NCBI GenBank assembly: GCA_004802725.1
Contig: SGPM01000230.1
Span: 1 to 44,303, forward strand
DNA length: 44,303 bases
Direction of reading: 5' to 3'
Source: Antrodiella citrinella
Taxonomy: Eukaryota > Basidiomycota > Agaricomycetes > Polyporales > Steccherinaceae
The notes beneath the pieces were generated by a model. That model did no database searches, was not told where the DNA came from, and was given only the letters and a program-made list of their open reading frames with translations. Within the stretch, counting starts at the first letter, position 1. Each line of letters opens with the position of its first letter. The position numbers and the translations under genes were made by a program. This document shows, in pieces, positions 32,296-43,913 of this stretch.

Positions 32296-32814
32296 GATAC
32301 ATGCCAGGGATGGCTTGTGACACTTATGGATCATGGACCATGCTATTCGTTCCTACTATTCCTACTTGATTGACATTGGACAATCGTTTGTTATGCGGAC
32401 AATTTTCGATGACCCAACTTCTTACACTCTCTCCTCACATAATTACTATCCCTACAGACCTACAGACCTACTACGGTGTATCACAGCGCTTGCATACAAG
32501 AATTGTGGACATTTCACATCACTAATGTACAGTACAAGTACTACACAATCATCGTTCGTTTTGCGTTTTCTTCATTGCGGCACCTTTCTACCTGTTGCAG
32601 TAAGACCGTCAAAAGCGCCATGAGGACGAACAACAGCCCAACCCGTCGACTAGTGTGAGAGAAGGCAATGAATGGCACATTGAACGTTCGCGGATGAGTG
32701 CAAGGACAAAGATGCCGTATGCTGGCATCCATAGGTGATATAGAGACAATTGCAGAATCTCGGAGGACGTGCAAACAAAAAGGCAAGAACTGAAGCTCTT
32801 CCACAATCTGGAGC
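32296..32814. other. convergent intergenic region
   Basis: Lies between the cyclin stop and the CBC1 stop. It should hold both 3' UTRs. Open frames on either strand are short and overlap. I see nothing further. Confidence 0.5.
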
Positions 32815-35800
32815 TTACTCTTCCTGACCGCTCGCCACGTCCCATATTTGCTTGAATAATTCGGCTGCAGCGTCGCTTGATGTGCTTGGCTTTTCGAAGG
32901 TGCTCTCTAAACTGCTTGCGTTTACTCGCAGATAGGGCGCATACTTGAGACAGCGTTAGAATGTGAATATCGAGGTCTGTACCAAAAAAGCACTTACTGT
33001 TCTGCAGAAGTGGAGATACCATGCGCAGGTTTCCCAGCTTGACCATTGAACGTCCGACCAGCTGTTACGGTCATTCCAGGATTTTTCGTTGACCACTTCG
33101 TGTGCCGAGGTAGTCGAATGTACAATACACTGGTAGAATCCGTCGACAATGCGTGTCAACGCTGCTTTCTGCTCACGCGTGAGGCTGGTGAAGGCTTTGA
33201 CCGCACCAGCAAGAGCAGGCGATTCGACCACCGGATCTGGCGAGGCGAGTGAGTGAAAAATCACAAGATAACCTAAGGGAAAATCATCTACCGGGCTTCG
33301 TCTCATCAATATCCATCGTTGCACCATCATTGGCTTTCGCTCTCGCCGCATTATCATCATCTTCCTTCCTCAGAACAGCAAGCTTCCTCCGGGCAATTGC
33401 GACTCTGCCGTTTGCTTTATCCAACGCGCCTTTAATGAGGTCCCACTGGAACGAGTTGCAGCTCTGATAGCTAGTGCCGCCGACGTCTGTGCCAGCGCGA
33501 AGGAACGCCCATGTGATGACGTCTGTTGGGTCGACAATCTGATACTGCATCAGTTTGTCGAGTACAATCACCACCATATGCTTGTTGTGCTTCCAGAAGG
33601 CGAGGACAGCACTGAGGATATCATTGCGCGCTTCGTAACTTGAACCGCTTGCAGTTAAAATCCCCCCTGCAGCCAGATTGCGAAGCAGTGGCAAATAGCG
33701 TTCAATAGCGTTGAGGAAATGAGAAAATGACCTGGAACCGATGTGCAGCAGTGCTTGCACTGCGATGGAACGAACGATTGTGTTGATGTTTTGATCACTG
33801 TCGGTGGTCTCCAAGGTGTTTTTGAGCTCTTCGAGATGGGTCATGACGTCCTCAGCTCGTGCTCTACCTCTAAAGAGATTCAAGACACTCTGAGCCGCAT
33901 CGTGATGCGCCGAGGCTTTAAAAACTATCAGTGATGTATATGAGGTTGCAACGATGCCTTGCTGACCTGGGTCGTCATACTCGAACGCTGGTCCTGGAGC
34001 TCCAGGAGGGACAACACATGCATCTGGCGATTGCATTTGATCTGGCAAAGTCTTGACGATCCTGTCGTAGTAAGATAGGCGAATTTCGTACTCCACAGCC
34101 CTGCGCATGAATACACGCTTCGGATGTTGGAGTGGCAGATTGAGGTCTTCGATCCTGGATAACTTTAAGTAAGATGGCCAGGACACTAATTGGATATCTC
34201 ACCATTCCTTCCATACCCAGATGAAATTGAAATTACTCATGTGAATAGAGAACCAATTAGCGACGCGATCCGCGAGGGCAACATCGAGCCCGTCCGAAAG
34301 CAAGTTGTACATCTTGCGAATAGATTTTCCAACCGCGGGGCCCACATTGTGCGGGGAGAGTTTGCAAAGTTCCGTGATTAACGATATGTAATACACTGAC
34401 TTATGAGCTGGCTCAGGGAGGAGGAATAGCTGGCCGAGGATAACCTAGGCAAGGATATCAGATAACGTCGACATGCCATGCCTGAAGCCTTACTTCGATG
34501 ATCGTACACTCCAGCTGCCAGTTCTTGCCAACGACCGTTTCGTGCGGTCCATCGTGCGCACGGTGGAAGGTACCAGGAAGAGTCCATTTGGGATATTCGA
34601 GAAGCAATCGGGCACATTCCTTGCGATTTACCTCGAATATATCTACGACGTCCAATAGACCACAACGTAGTGTGTAACCAACGGGTGTCGTTGGGTCGGG
34701 AGTCACCTGCAACATAGCTTAAGCCAAGCAATCACGCTGCAATAAATATCACGTACATCGTTGTCGAAGAGGTGAATATAAAATTCAGCCCATTCAGCCT
34801 TCTTGATGAAATCTTCGTTATCAGGTGAGAGACCATCGAGTTCTATCACTTCGGGGGGAACTAGAACCGAAGGTAGATCGAAGATGACAGCACCATCTAC
34901 TGCCAACTCGGCATAAGGACGAGGGAAGCAGTCGGAATGATGAGGGAATCCAGTTGCGCGCATAATTTCTAGTGCAGACAGCGCAGATTCAAGAAACTGG
35001 GAATTGAACGATCGGGGATGCGTTTTTACAATACAAGGGTCAAAGACGTACCTCGTCTGCCACCTCTGCGGAAACATCTCCAGAGAAATTTCCTGCAACT
35101 GGTCGAACGAGTCGCTTGAGCTTCGCTTCCGCTTGAATATATGTCCTCACAGCATCCACAACATCTGTGATGTTGGTTGATGGATCGTTCTCTAAGCCTC
35201 TTCCTGCCTGATACCAAACGTTATGTTTTGAGTGCGACCAGTTGAAGAGAAATCACATACGATCATCAGACCTTCGCAGACGCACCGCACTGCGTGTTTG
35301 GCGCGTCCGTGAGACACACCAAATTCGTCAAGGACAACAATGAGGGCTCGGATGAGGTCATACATGGAAGGTAGTGATATGACTTGGGCGACTGAGAGAT
35401 GAGCAAAGAAATGAATCTATAGAGACGATGAGGTAGGGTGGTGAACGATAGGAGGAAATCCTTACACATAGCCTGATCTCTCTCCACGCCAGTTTGTCCA
35501 GGAAAGCTTGAAATCCCTTCCAAAAATCCTCTAATATTTGCTTTCCAAAGTCGGGACCTTGGAGGGTTTCATGTTCAGAGGCTGCAGGAGAGGTGCTTAG
35601 GAGCCGAAGCAACATTGCATAATATGGAATCTTAAATGGTTGTTCTGTAACACTGCAAGTAGAATTAATTAGCAGATAGTAGGGACTGTGTTTACAAGTA
35701 CGCACCCAATTCGAAAAGCTTCCACAACGGTAGGGGTTATTGAAGATGATTGCTCGCAGATTTGTGTCGCCAGCCGTGTGACCTCCTGCTCGGGATCCTG

Positions 35801-36027
35801 TCAAAGCAAAATGTTACGAGGGCCTCTTTCAGTGCAGAGTCGAACGTAAGTCACCACTTCGCCCAGTCTGAGTATTGCATGCTTCAGCTTCTGCTCCGCC
35901 GTGTCGTGCATTTCGCCATCGTCTAGACATCATTAGCATTGGACAGCCGGAGGGAAGAAAGCCTACCTCTGTAATTGTTGTCGTGGCGTTTGCGTCGGTG
36001 ACCTCCCCCGTGGTGGCTAGTGCTCAT
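32815..36027 (-). CDS. CBC1: nuclear cap-binding complex large subunit CBP80/CBC1
   Basis: Thirteen exons: 35967-36027, 35855-35922, 35706-35797, 35466-35652, 35261-35416, 35052-35207, 34757-34996, 34494-34706, 34203-34444, 33967-34154, 33292-33915, 32998-33236 and 32815-32943, giving 864 residues. The MIF4G-like helical repeats are recognisable from FKIPYYAMLLRLLS and SLPSMYDLIRALIVVLDEFG. Family landmarks follow: YYISLITELCKLSPH, RVANWFSIHMSNFNFIWVWK, then AFWKHNKHMVVIVLDKLMQY and ITWAFLR. It pairs with CBP20 to bind the 5' cap of nascent RNA in the nucleus. The acceptor at 33916 was chosen over one 9 nt upstream because DDPASAHHDAAQ fits best. Confidence 0.92.
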
Positions 36028-36269
36028 GGTGCAGGTGGTAGCTGGTAGAGGGACAGCCGGTATTTAGACGCCATGACCACATTCACGCGATTTTCTGTCG
36101 CTCTAGCTCATTCACACCGCCATTCTCATACGAGCCTTCGACTGCGACGGTCCTTTCAAAAACACCATCAGCCTCCGGGTCGCCGTCAGTGCTTCTTCGG
36201 TTTGGTACGTACACCCACATAGAACATTAGCATACAGAACTCAAAAAGCGACTTAGGCATGCAAGACAC
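36028..36269. promoter_or_regulatory. divergent promoter CBC1 / PPR-like gene
   Basis: Only 242 bp separate the two starts as annotated. An in-frame ATG at 36073 begins 44 codons ending at a GTACGT donor. It could be a true first exon of the plus-strand gene, spliced in phase to an acceptor CAG just before the codons for RTTHFSSPRG (about 36350). Confidence 0.45.
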
Positions 36270-38858
36270 ATGATATGCTCTCATGTGTTCCTTTCCGTCG
36301 ATACCTTGGTCCTTTCCTCCATACGACGCACCCGTGAGCTCTTTGGACAGCGCACTACTCACTTCTCATCACCTCGCGGCCTTTTGGCTCGGACCAGCCC
36401 TACTCCCCGACTCTCGCTTCGCCGAGCATCTCAGCTCTCGACCTCATATGACATCGCGGCCCACGTTCCAGTGGCCGAGCTGACCCCTGCACAACTTTCA
36501 CGAGCGGCAGCACAGGCAGTTAGGTTGAGCACTCGTGCCCACAGTTTCGCCGACGCCCTTCATATCGTCAATTCACTTCATATGTCCCCTCCCACTCCCG
36601 CCATCAACCACCATCCCGACTCTCCTTTTCAGCATCAAGTATCTCCTCGACTCGCCGCGCATTGCTTTCTCCATGCTCTTCTGCGTTCCGGCAGAGCCCG
36701 ACAGGCAGCACGGCTATCTGAGACCATGATGAAGCAAGGCCTCCTGGTACGCTCCAGGACTTTACAGTCCATCGTCGCCGAGTTATGTCGCCCCTCTCGT
36801 ACACCCAGCACCGTGGGTTTAACGACATTGTCATTCCTCAAACGTCCACAGAATGACTCCGAAGTTCTGAAACTAGTCTCCAACCGCGTCGGAGACCCTG
36901 GCAGTCAGGCCGCTATCAGGATTCTCGAGCACGCTAGAGAATACGGCCACCATCGCAGTCAGCAGATGTACGATATCCTTATCCGTGCCTGCCTCTTGCA
37001 GGGAGAGATAATTGTTGCCTCGCTGTTGTTTGTCTTGCTCGTCAAGGAATTCACGGCAAAACCTGCTCGTGAGCGTACCCTTGTGCTTGATCAAGGACCG
37101 GTCATGCCTGCTCAGGATGAAAGACATCGACACTTCGCATTGCCCATGCTTCATCTGATACTTCGAGACGTCAACGCAGTTTTTCTACACGACCCTCGAA
37201 CCCTAGACGACGAACAACGGCTACATTGCTCCCTCCAAGCATTGGCGAATGTCACGATGCTCTTCGAACAGGATGAATATCTGTCAGGCAACCTCTCGTC
37301 GGTCATCCGTACGCTGTATTCCTGTCCTAAAACCCGATCTTATGTGTGGGTGGTTCGCAATGGCGAGTCAGAGAACGTTTTGGCGTATCCCTATTTTCAA
37401 TCGGTCCTCATTCGTATCATCAAGAGATTGAAAATTCAAGAAGGAGCGCAGCGGATCCCCCCTTTGACTGTGCGGTCTTATAACGCACTTCTATTCTACT
37501 CCCTTCGTCACCGGCTTTCCCCGTCGTTAGCGACAATTATCCTGGAGCGCATGTCGAGCGTCCGCGAGCCGCCCCTTGAACCCACCATTGCGACCTACAA
37601 CATCCTATTGCGTTCAGCGACGTTGTTGAGGCTGCCGCATGTCGTGGACGACTTGTTATCGGCGCTTCATGTTTCTGCCTTGCAGAAGGTGGAATCACCT
37701 GTCGCTTCCGAACTTGCCTCTCGCAAGAGACGGAGGCCTTCTCACCAGTCTAATTCGTCGAAGTATCTGAATCCTCATCGATTGTCCATCCCCATACCTC
37801 TACTCGCTGCATTCACCTGTCTTCAACCAGACATATTCACGCTCACATCATACATCGCCCATTTGACATCAATAGGGAAGCCACACGCGGTCCAAGAACT
37901 TCTCTTTCACCTCTTGCCCGAACTCCGAATGATCCATGACGACAATATTCCCTTTTCCGCCAACATCGACCTCCATGATCTGTGTCTCAAACGCGCCGTG
38001 ATCTACGGTCCCTATTTCTTCACGGTGGTTCTCAATGCATTGGTGAAGGCAGGATCCACTGGCATGGCGGAGCGAGTGTGGGTTCTTGCACAACGAGCGC
38101 AACAAGCTAGTCAGACTCCTGGCTTCGCTCCCGATGTCAAACCCTGGCGTCTCAGTATACATGCATATACTATCCTCATGCAATGTTACGCCGCAGAAGC
38201 CTCAAAAACTTCCATAAAGTCTCAAGGCTCGCATCTGGAGAGGAGGACCAGCTCCCGCGTCCACGGTTTCGGCAGATTTGTGTATAGTCGCAAACAACTC
38301 TCAGCAGGCAGACAGAGGCACTTGGCGGGGTATCGATCAGGTGTCCTCTTATTCCGCACAGTGGTTTATGGCAACCAAACCATGTCGAAAGCATCTATGC
38401 GCATTGGAGGACGCACAACGAGCGTTTTGTCAACATTGCCGTTACCATCGCCGGCAGCTGATGATAGGTTCTACAACGCAACATTGGATTTGGTTTCCGC
38501 AGGAGAGAAGGCACGGCAGCAAGGAGACGTTCCACATAAGCGTCTAGAAGGAGTCCGCAGTTGGGCACATATGGTTGCCGCGACGCTGAGGCAGGAAGTG
38601 GCGCAGAGTATTACTTCTTCAGATTATGCTTTACCCCTGAGCATGCAGAAAGAAGTGAAAGGTGCAGTTAATCCGGATCCCACGAGAACTCGTCTCGATC
38701 GGTCACCTTATGCTTTCTATCGACCGCGGAAGGGATGTGGTCGTGACAGACTGCGTGTTGCGTACACACGCAGTATTCCCAAGAGCACCGGCGCGTGTTC
38801 TTTGCATCGCAGAAGGGTACCCACGTCGGTCAAGAGGACAAGGCGGAAGGATCCGTAG
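36270..38858 (+). CDS. PPR-like helical-repeat protein, probably mitochondrial
   Basis: One long exon of 862 codons. Repeated helical hairpins with PPR-like features are seen: LAAHCFLHALLRSGRARQAA, MYDILIRACLLQGEIIVASL, RSYNALLFYSLRHRLSPSLA, ATYNILLRSATLLRLPHVVD, FTLTSYIAHLTSIGKPHAV and FFTVVLNALVKAGSTGMAER. The N-terminus is Arg/Ser-rich and nearly free of acidic residues, like a mitochondrial presequence. PPR proteins bind organellar RNA; the target is unknown. The start is uncertain (36270 versus a spliced exon from 36073), and the last ~150 residues are basic with little similarity to a known fold. Confidence 0.78.
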   Translation: MICSHVFLSVDTLVLSSIRRTRELFGQRTTHFSSPRGLLARTSPTPRLSLRRASQLSTSYDIAAHVPVAELTPAQLSRAAAQAVRLSTRAHSFADALHIVNSLHMSPPTPAINHHPDSPFQHQVSPRLAAHCFLHALLRSGRARQAARLSETMMKQGLLVRSRTLQSIVAELCRPSRTPSTVGLTTLSFLKRPQNDSEVLKLVSNRVGDPGSQAAIRILEHAREYGHHRSQQMYDILIRACLLQGEIIVASLLFVLLVKEFTAKPARERTLVLDQGPVMPAQDERHRHFALPMLHLILRDVNAVFLHDPRTLDDEQRLHCSLQALANVTMLFEQDEYLSGNLSSVIRTLYSCPKTRSYVWVVRNGESENVLAYPYFQSVLIRIIKRLKIQEGAQRIPPLTVRSYNALLFYSLRHRLSPSLATIILERMSSVREPPLEPTIATYNILLRSATLLRLPHVVDDLLSALHVSALQKVESPVASELASRKRRRPSHQSNSSKYLNPHRLSIPIPLLAAFTCLQPDIFTLTSYIAHLTSIGKPHAVQELLFHLLPELRMIHDDNIPFSANIDLHDLCLKRAVIYGPYFFTVVLNALVKAGSTGMAERVWVLAQRAQQASQTPGFAPDVKPWRLSIHAYTILMQCYAAEASKTSIKSQGSHLERRTSSRVHGFGRFVYSRKQLSAGRQRHLAGYRSGVLLFRTVVYGNQTMSKASMRIGGRTTSVLSTLPLPSPAADDRFYNATLDLVSAGEKARQQGDVPHKRLEGVRSWAHMVAATLRQEVAQSITSSDYALPLSMQKEVKGAVNPDPTRTRLDRSPYAFYRPRKGCGRDRLRVAYTRSIPKSTGACSLHRRRVPTSVKRTRRKDP

Positions 38859-39031
38859 AGGTATTCGCAGAGGTAGTGGAGGGATGTATTTTATTAATTT
38901 CATTGATTTCGCTGTTCAACCTGCAGGTGAACGAGAGTAATGGTTGTCCGCACACGCTCGGGTCCTCGGGCGTCGTCGGGTATCTATAAGTCTAGTACTG
39001 GTATACATGTTCCCTGAATCTGTCGGCATGC

Positions 39032-42000
39032 CTATAAACACCAACCAACAGATGCACTGATCTCCCTGATGCCTCGCGTCTCGGACAAGGTGAGAGCAAA
39101 ACTCAAGCACTCCCGCTCACGATCTCGTCGTCCCTGCATTTTATATCCTTTCGCGAGGAAATACCATGCTTCAGCCACATCCCAGCCTCTGCCTTTGGTG
39201 AGATCAGACAAGAGGCCGACTGCGAGATCGATGCTGTCTCGATCAGGGTTGTCACCCTTCGCGCGAAGAGCATCAGAAAGCGGACTGAGGTATATGCGAC
39301 AAAGGTGGACGGTGGCGGAAACGTCATTTGGTGCAATGAACAGAGCTTTGTGAAAAGCTTCGATAGCACGTCGACGCTCATTCAATGCGCTGTAATATAA
39401 TCCAAGCTATAGAAGAAATAAGAGGCAATGAGACACTGCATATACACGCACTCAATGCAGTCACTGACCTGGACCCACACCGCAGGATTCTCTTCATCGC
39501 GAACCTCAGCCTCTTGAATGGCACCTTTCGCTTGCTCAATCTTCCCCAGACGTCGAAAGATGGCAGCAGACATAAGCCACAGATCACTCAACAGTCTGCG
39601 GTCCTTTGCGCTGCGTGAATGCTGTTCATTGCCTACTGGATGAGTTGGTGTCGGCGATGGCGGCGGTGGAGGTACTTCCAGCAATCCGAGGTCCTGCTGA
39701 GAAGCATGGATACTCTGGTATTGTCGAAGATGTATTGAAGATGCTTGCGATGGCGCATGACTAAGGACCGAGAGGAAATCTGCACAAGTGAAATCAGTAA
39801 GAGAATGTTTCAGGTTCAGATCTGAAGTACCTGGAGTGGATGCAGTACGCTTGAGGCTTACGCTCGCACGTCTTCCAACGCCATGTCCGATCTTTTTCGA
39901 AATGGTGCTGAACGTTGCTTGACCCTTGTGTACGCGCGTTTTGAGAACCTGCTTGACCTTTTTACCACGTGAGATGTCTCCTGCCTTCTCGTCTAACGAG
40001 TTCGATCGTCTCTCCGTGGGACTGGGTGTGTTCACTTTATCGTCCGCGCCGACGCTGCTGAAGTGAGGCTGTATGATGCCGGGGGAAGCTGGGGTGATTG
40101 TGATGGGAATAGGTGTAGGTAGATCTTCGTGTGGATGCTCTTGAGCACTCGTAAAAATGTCGGTGGAGCGGTGGAGGGATTCTTGAATGGACATAATCTC
40201 AGAGAGGGGTCTGGTATCTGAGGACACTCGTCTACTATCGATTGATACCCGACCTTAAAAAGTATGACATTAGAGATTACACACATGGTAGAAGGTAGTA
40301 CTACTTACGATCATCGATATTGACTCCACGTTTTTCTCGGAACCACTGAAATACCTCCAGCCATTTCTCGCTTACACCCTCCGCACCAGAGACGAACTCC
40401 GTCAAAGCTAGCTGCGTCATGCGCACCTGTAGTGCGAACTCGAACCGTTCATTCCGCGAAGGCTGCGGCCTGTCTCCAAGCGGGCGAAGAAGAGTGTCAG
40501 AGGAAGGCATAGAGCTGTCGCCAGGCTGTAGAAGTGTCCCAATAGTATTCATAGTATCCACCGATGGTGCAGTATCTCCGTTGAGCATACCAGCTTTATG
40601 AAGGTGCTCCGACGAAGCAAAGTCTCGAATATTGAGCGCGCTCTGATTGGAGGGAGTGACAGCTTCGTCAACAATAAGCTCACTTTCAGCAGCTTCTACG
40701 CCAAATTCGAGAACGGTCTTCGCAGCTGTCCAATCACCGGTGACAGCTAGAAGTAATCCCAACAAGTGCCAATGTCTAACCTCCGCAGGATCACCCTCTA
40801 CAGATGCACGTGCGTGCACAATGGCTATCTGCAAATCTTGTGAGGGGCCCGGCCGGGAAAGTGCCAACGCCAGGTGGTGATGTGCGGACGGTGTTGAATA
40901 GGTACTAACGGAATCGGCAAAAAGATTCAGAGCCTCGGCCAGTCGCGCGCTACGAGTCAGTGGCTCCTGTTCTGAAGCAGCAATCAGCAAATAAGGCATC
41001 GGAAGTAGAAATGTCCCCACCTGTGTAAGCCAAAACAGAAGCCCAAATTCCTTCTGCTAGCTTAACACGGGCTACCACTTCGAGATCTTGTGTATCCAAT
41101 CGAGATTTAGCCTTCTCCACCATTGTACATGCTTCCTTTGCCAATCCCAAGGCAGCGCCATAATCGCGTTCGCGTTCTTGCAGGGCCTGCCGACACAGCA
41201 TTCGCGCTCCAAACACCAGGGTGTCAACCCAGTGACGATCAGTGTCTGCATCGTTGCTAAGGTCATAACCATCACGCGACGATTGAACGTCGCCTTCAAC
41301 CAACGATGCCTCCCTGACCTTGCTGACGATCTGAACATATAAGCGTAGCATCCGTCTTGCAAGTTCTGGATCGCCCGCAGCGTCAAGTAACCGCGTCATG
41401 TGTCGGTAGACACGGAACGAATTGAAGGTAAGTCTGGTTGCCCACCAGAGCACCTGTGCCACGAAAGTCAGTGATCATCAGAGGGCGAAGTATGTGACCT
41501 ACATCGACAATCCAACCGGCATATTCTCCAATAGCTCCATCTGCTTCCCAAACCGCCACGCACAAATCGGCAAAGTCCTCCACCCTGACATTTCGTTCAC
41601 CAGCGCGAGGGAAGAACGTATTGACATTCAATATCGTCCTGTATTCCTGGATGACGGATCGTGCAGTGCTGATCCATCTGGGAGCCTTGATTTTTAGGGC
41701 GGGCGATGTCAGTGCACGAGCGCGGATGACGAGTGCGCGGAGATGTAAGACAAGAACGATTGAGCGATGATCTGGGCGGAATGTGGGAGGCCAGTGAGCA
41801 CTGCAGTTGCGATAATGGCCAAAGAGGATCCAGATGGAGTCACTTCGGTCTGCATTGAGTCCCAGGTCTCGTAATCGAGCCGAGAGCACAATTGCACGTC
41901 GGAGAAGTCGCTCCGTCCACCTCCACAGCTCGCGATAGTAACTGAAGGAACCACCTGATTGTGTTGGAAGAGAGCATGGGATTTCGGAGGCGATTGTCTC

Positions 42001-42812
42001 CAGTAACGGAGAAGCACGGAGGTATGCGTCCAGAGCGGATTTGGGATCTGGTGAGATTATTTCGTATGACATACCTATGTCCTCCTGAGTATCTCTATAG
42101 GAAGGATACCATGAAGGACTTACCTTGCAGGCACACGCTTCGCATACATTCTGTCATTGCCCATGCCCTACCGTTCTCAACATCCGGGGGACTTTCCGTC
42201 AGCGCGGAGGTCATGCTGCCCGTCCAGGAAGATGCTGACCCATTCGAGTTCGGCACCGGCAGCGTAGAGACTGGTGCTCTTCCGCTGATTGGTAGCGTAT
42301 AGTCTGTTGCACTGACATCCGACAGCATTGTGATACACTCGGACGGATGTCCTAACGCATACGCATAGTAAGCGACGGCGAGCCGAATCGACTAAACCCA
42401 GTCTGTTCATGTAAACTAGCTTCAAACTGAGGCGGAGACTCACCTTCGATCCGGAGTCCAAGACAGTTGTGAGGATCCTATATCCTTGGGAAGCTTCCGG
42501 CATCCTCTCCTCCAACAAGATACACTCCTGGCCCAAGCTGAGAGCATCTGAGTGATCGAGACGATTCCCGTCGATGTCTAGCGACGTGTCCTTCGTACTG
42601 GAGGAAAGAAGAATGGAAAGCGCTTGCGTCTGAGACGCAAGTTCTGCGATATCTGAGTGTCCAGGGCAATGTTTATTGAACTTGCGCAGAAGATCCGACC
42701 ACGATAGAGGTACGGAGTTTGGTGCTTTGGCCGGAAAGTTGGCATCCCATTGACCACTAATCAGCGCGGCACGGAGCTGAGTCCAGTAATGTCTGTCTTT
42801 AGGATGCGACAT
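39032..42812 (-). CDS. YPP1: YPP1/TTC7-like TPR scaffold of the plasma-membrane PI4-kinase complex
   Basis: Seven exons: 42444-42812, 42124-42391, 41503-42074, 41021-41453, 40309-40971, 39469-40253 and 39032-39406, giving 1154 residues. TPR-type helices are seen throughout, for example RLAVAYYAYALGHPSECIT, LFADSVSTYSTPSAHHHLAL and HLLGLLLAVTGDWTAAKTVL. The clearest are near the C-terminus: SDLWLMSAAIFRRLGKIEQA, LGLYYSALNERRRAIEAFHK and EAWYFLAKGYKMQGRRDRER. A disordered basic region lies before the last TPR block. Yeast Ypp1 and animal TTC7 link Stt4/PI4KA to Efr3 at the plasma membrane. The order and length fit this family; a related TPR protein is the main alternative. Confidence 0.8.
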
Positions 42813-43397
42813 AAGAGTCTCCCGAGGCGGACAGCAAAGACATCGAGAATCGAAATGGGTACGGGCAATCCTCTGCTCGGAACTCCCCGAGGCGTCCTTG
42901 AGCGCTTCATCGAGCTAGCAGAGAGCGGGTCCTCCTGGGTGGTGGGGTGAAGTATACGCTTCCACATCTTATGTATAAATATTCTGAACACACAGATCTT
43001 CTTCGTTTATGCACTTGGTTCATTTGTTGATTGCGAATATAAAATTTTCGTAGTTATGGGTGAGATACCGTACATTAGTCTAGCTGAAAAAGCGAATTTG
43101 AGGAATTCCAATCACCAAATGACTCCAAACGAGTATACAATTGACTCTGTCTCCGTGTTTTGTCTGTACGATGCGTGGTTCCCGACATCTATTACCCCAT
43201 GTCTGCGAGCTGTTCCACTCGACAAATCGAAATGACATAAGCCGAAATGCAGGCGGCTAAAGTGAATCTGTACTGAATCTGATGTTTGCGAAACTTTGTC
43301 TTCACCCATTCCTCTCGTTTCCTCTCGCGTTCTGACGCGTCTTCACGTGTCTTCACATTCCTTTACATTCACTATTAATTCACTCATGCTATCTTAG
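42813..43397. other. YPP1 upstream region and intergenic DNA
   Basis: The YPP1 promoter should lie in the first few hundred bases. The sequence becomes AT-richer after 43000. Repeated CTTCAC/CTTTACATTC-like words appear around 43300-43385. No gene is supported. Confidence 0.4.
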
Positions 43398-43913
43398 ATG
43401 GCATGGACCTATTATCGGTGTTTTAACAAACATCCACAGTCCAAGGCCCAAACAGCCCACTCGAAGAACCTTCACGTTCTACGGTCACCCAAGGCGACTC
43501 AGACTCTCTCTCAGTCGAGCTCTACGCGGTCAAAGGGTCCAATTTCTGTCCCCCTCACCCCGAAGACCCAGAAAATTTGAACACTGGAGCTCAGGAATTC
43601 CACACTCGAGGATCAGGTATCTGCATTCAAGCGGGAGATACACAACTTCAAGTGTCGTTTCTCCCGCTCGGTGAAGAAAAATGATGAGCTTAAAGCAACC
43701 ATACGAGAACAGGCAACAGTCAGCCTCACCACCACTCTCTTTTCACCCTCACAACTGACGCTCTGCGAGTCTCAACTCATGTCCGCCCCAAATTCCTCAC
43801 CCTGTCCACCATCTGCTGCTGCCATCAACTGTTACAGTTTTCTCTTTACTTCTTCTATTTTCCTTTCGACAAGACCCCTCTTTGGACCTACCTGTATTAC
43901 TCCTAGACTTTAA
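43398..43913 (+). pseudogene. decayed coiled-coil frame, possibly from a repetitive element
   Basis: One frame carries a Ser/Thr/Gln/Lys-rich stretch (SSSTRSKGPISVPLTPKTQK) and ends in TGA at 43578-43580. It then continues in the same frame as a heptad-like helix (STLEDQVSAFKREI and SVKKNDELKATIREQ) before degrading into Cys/Pro/Ser-rich sequence. A coiled coil following such a linker across a stop suggests a broken gene. Neighbouring DNA has no other gene. The parent family is not identified. Confidence 0.35.
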
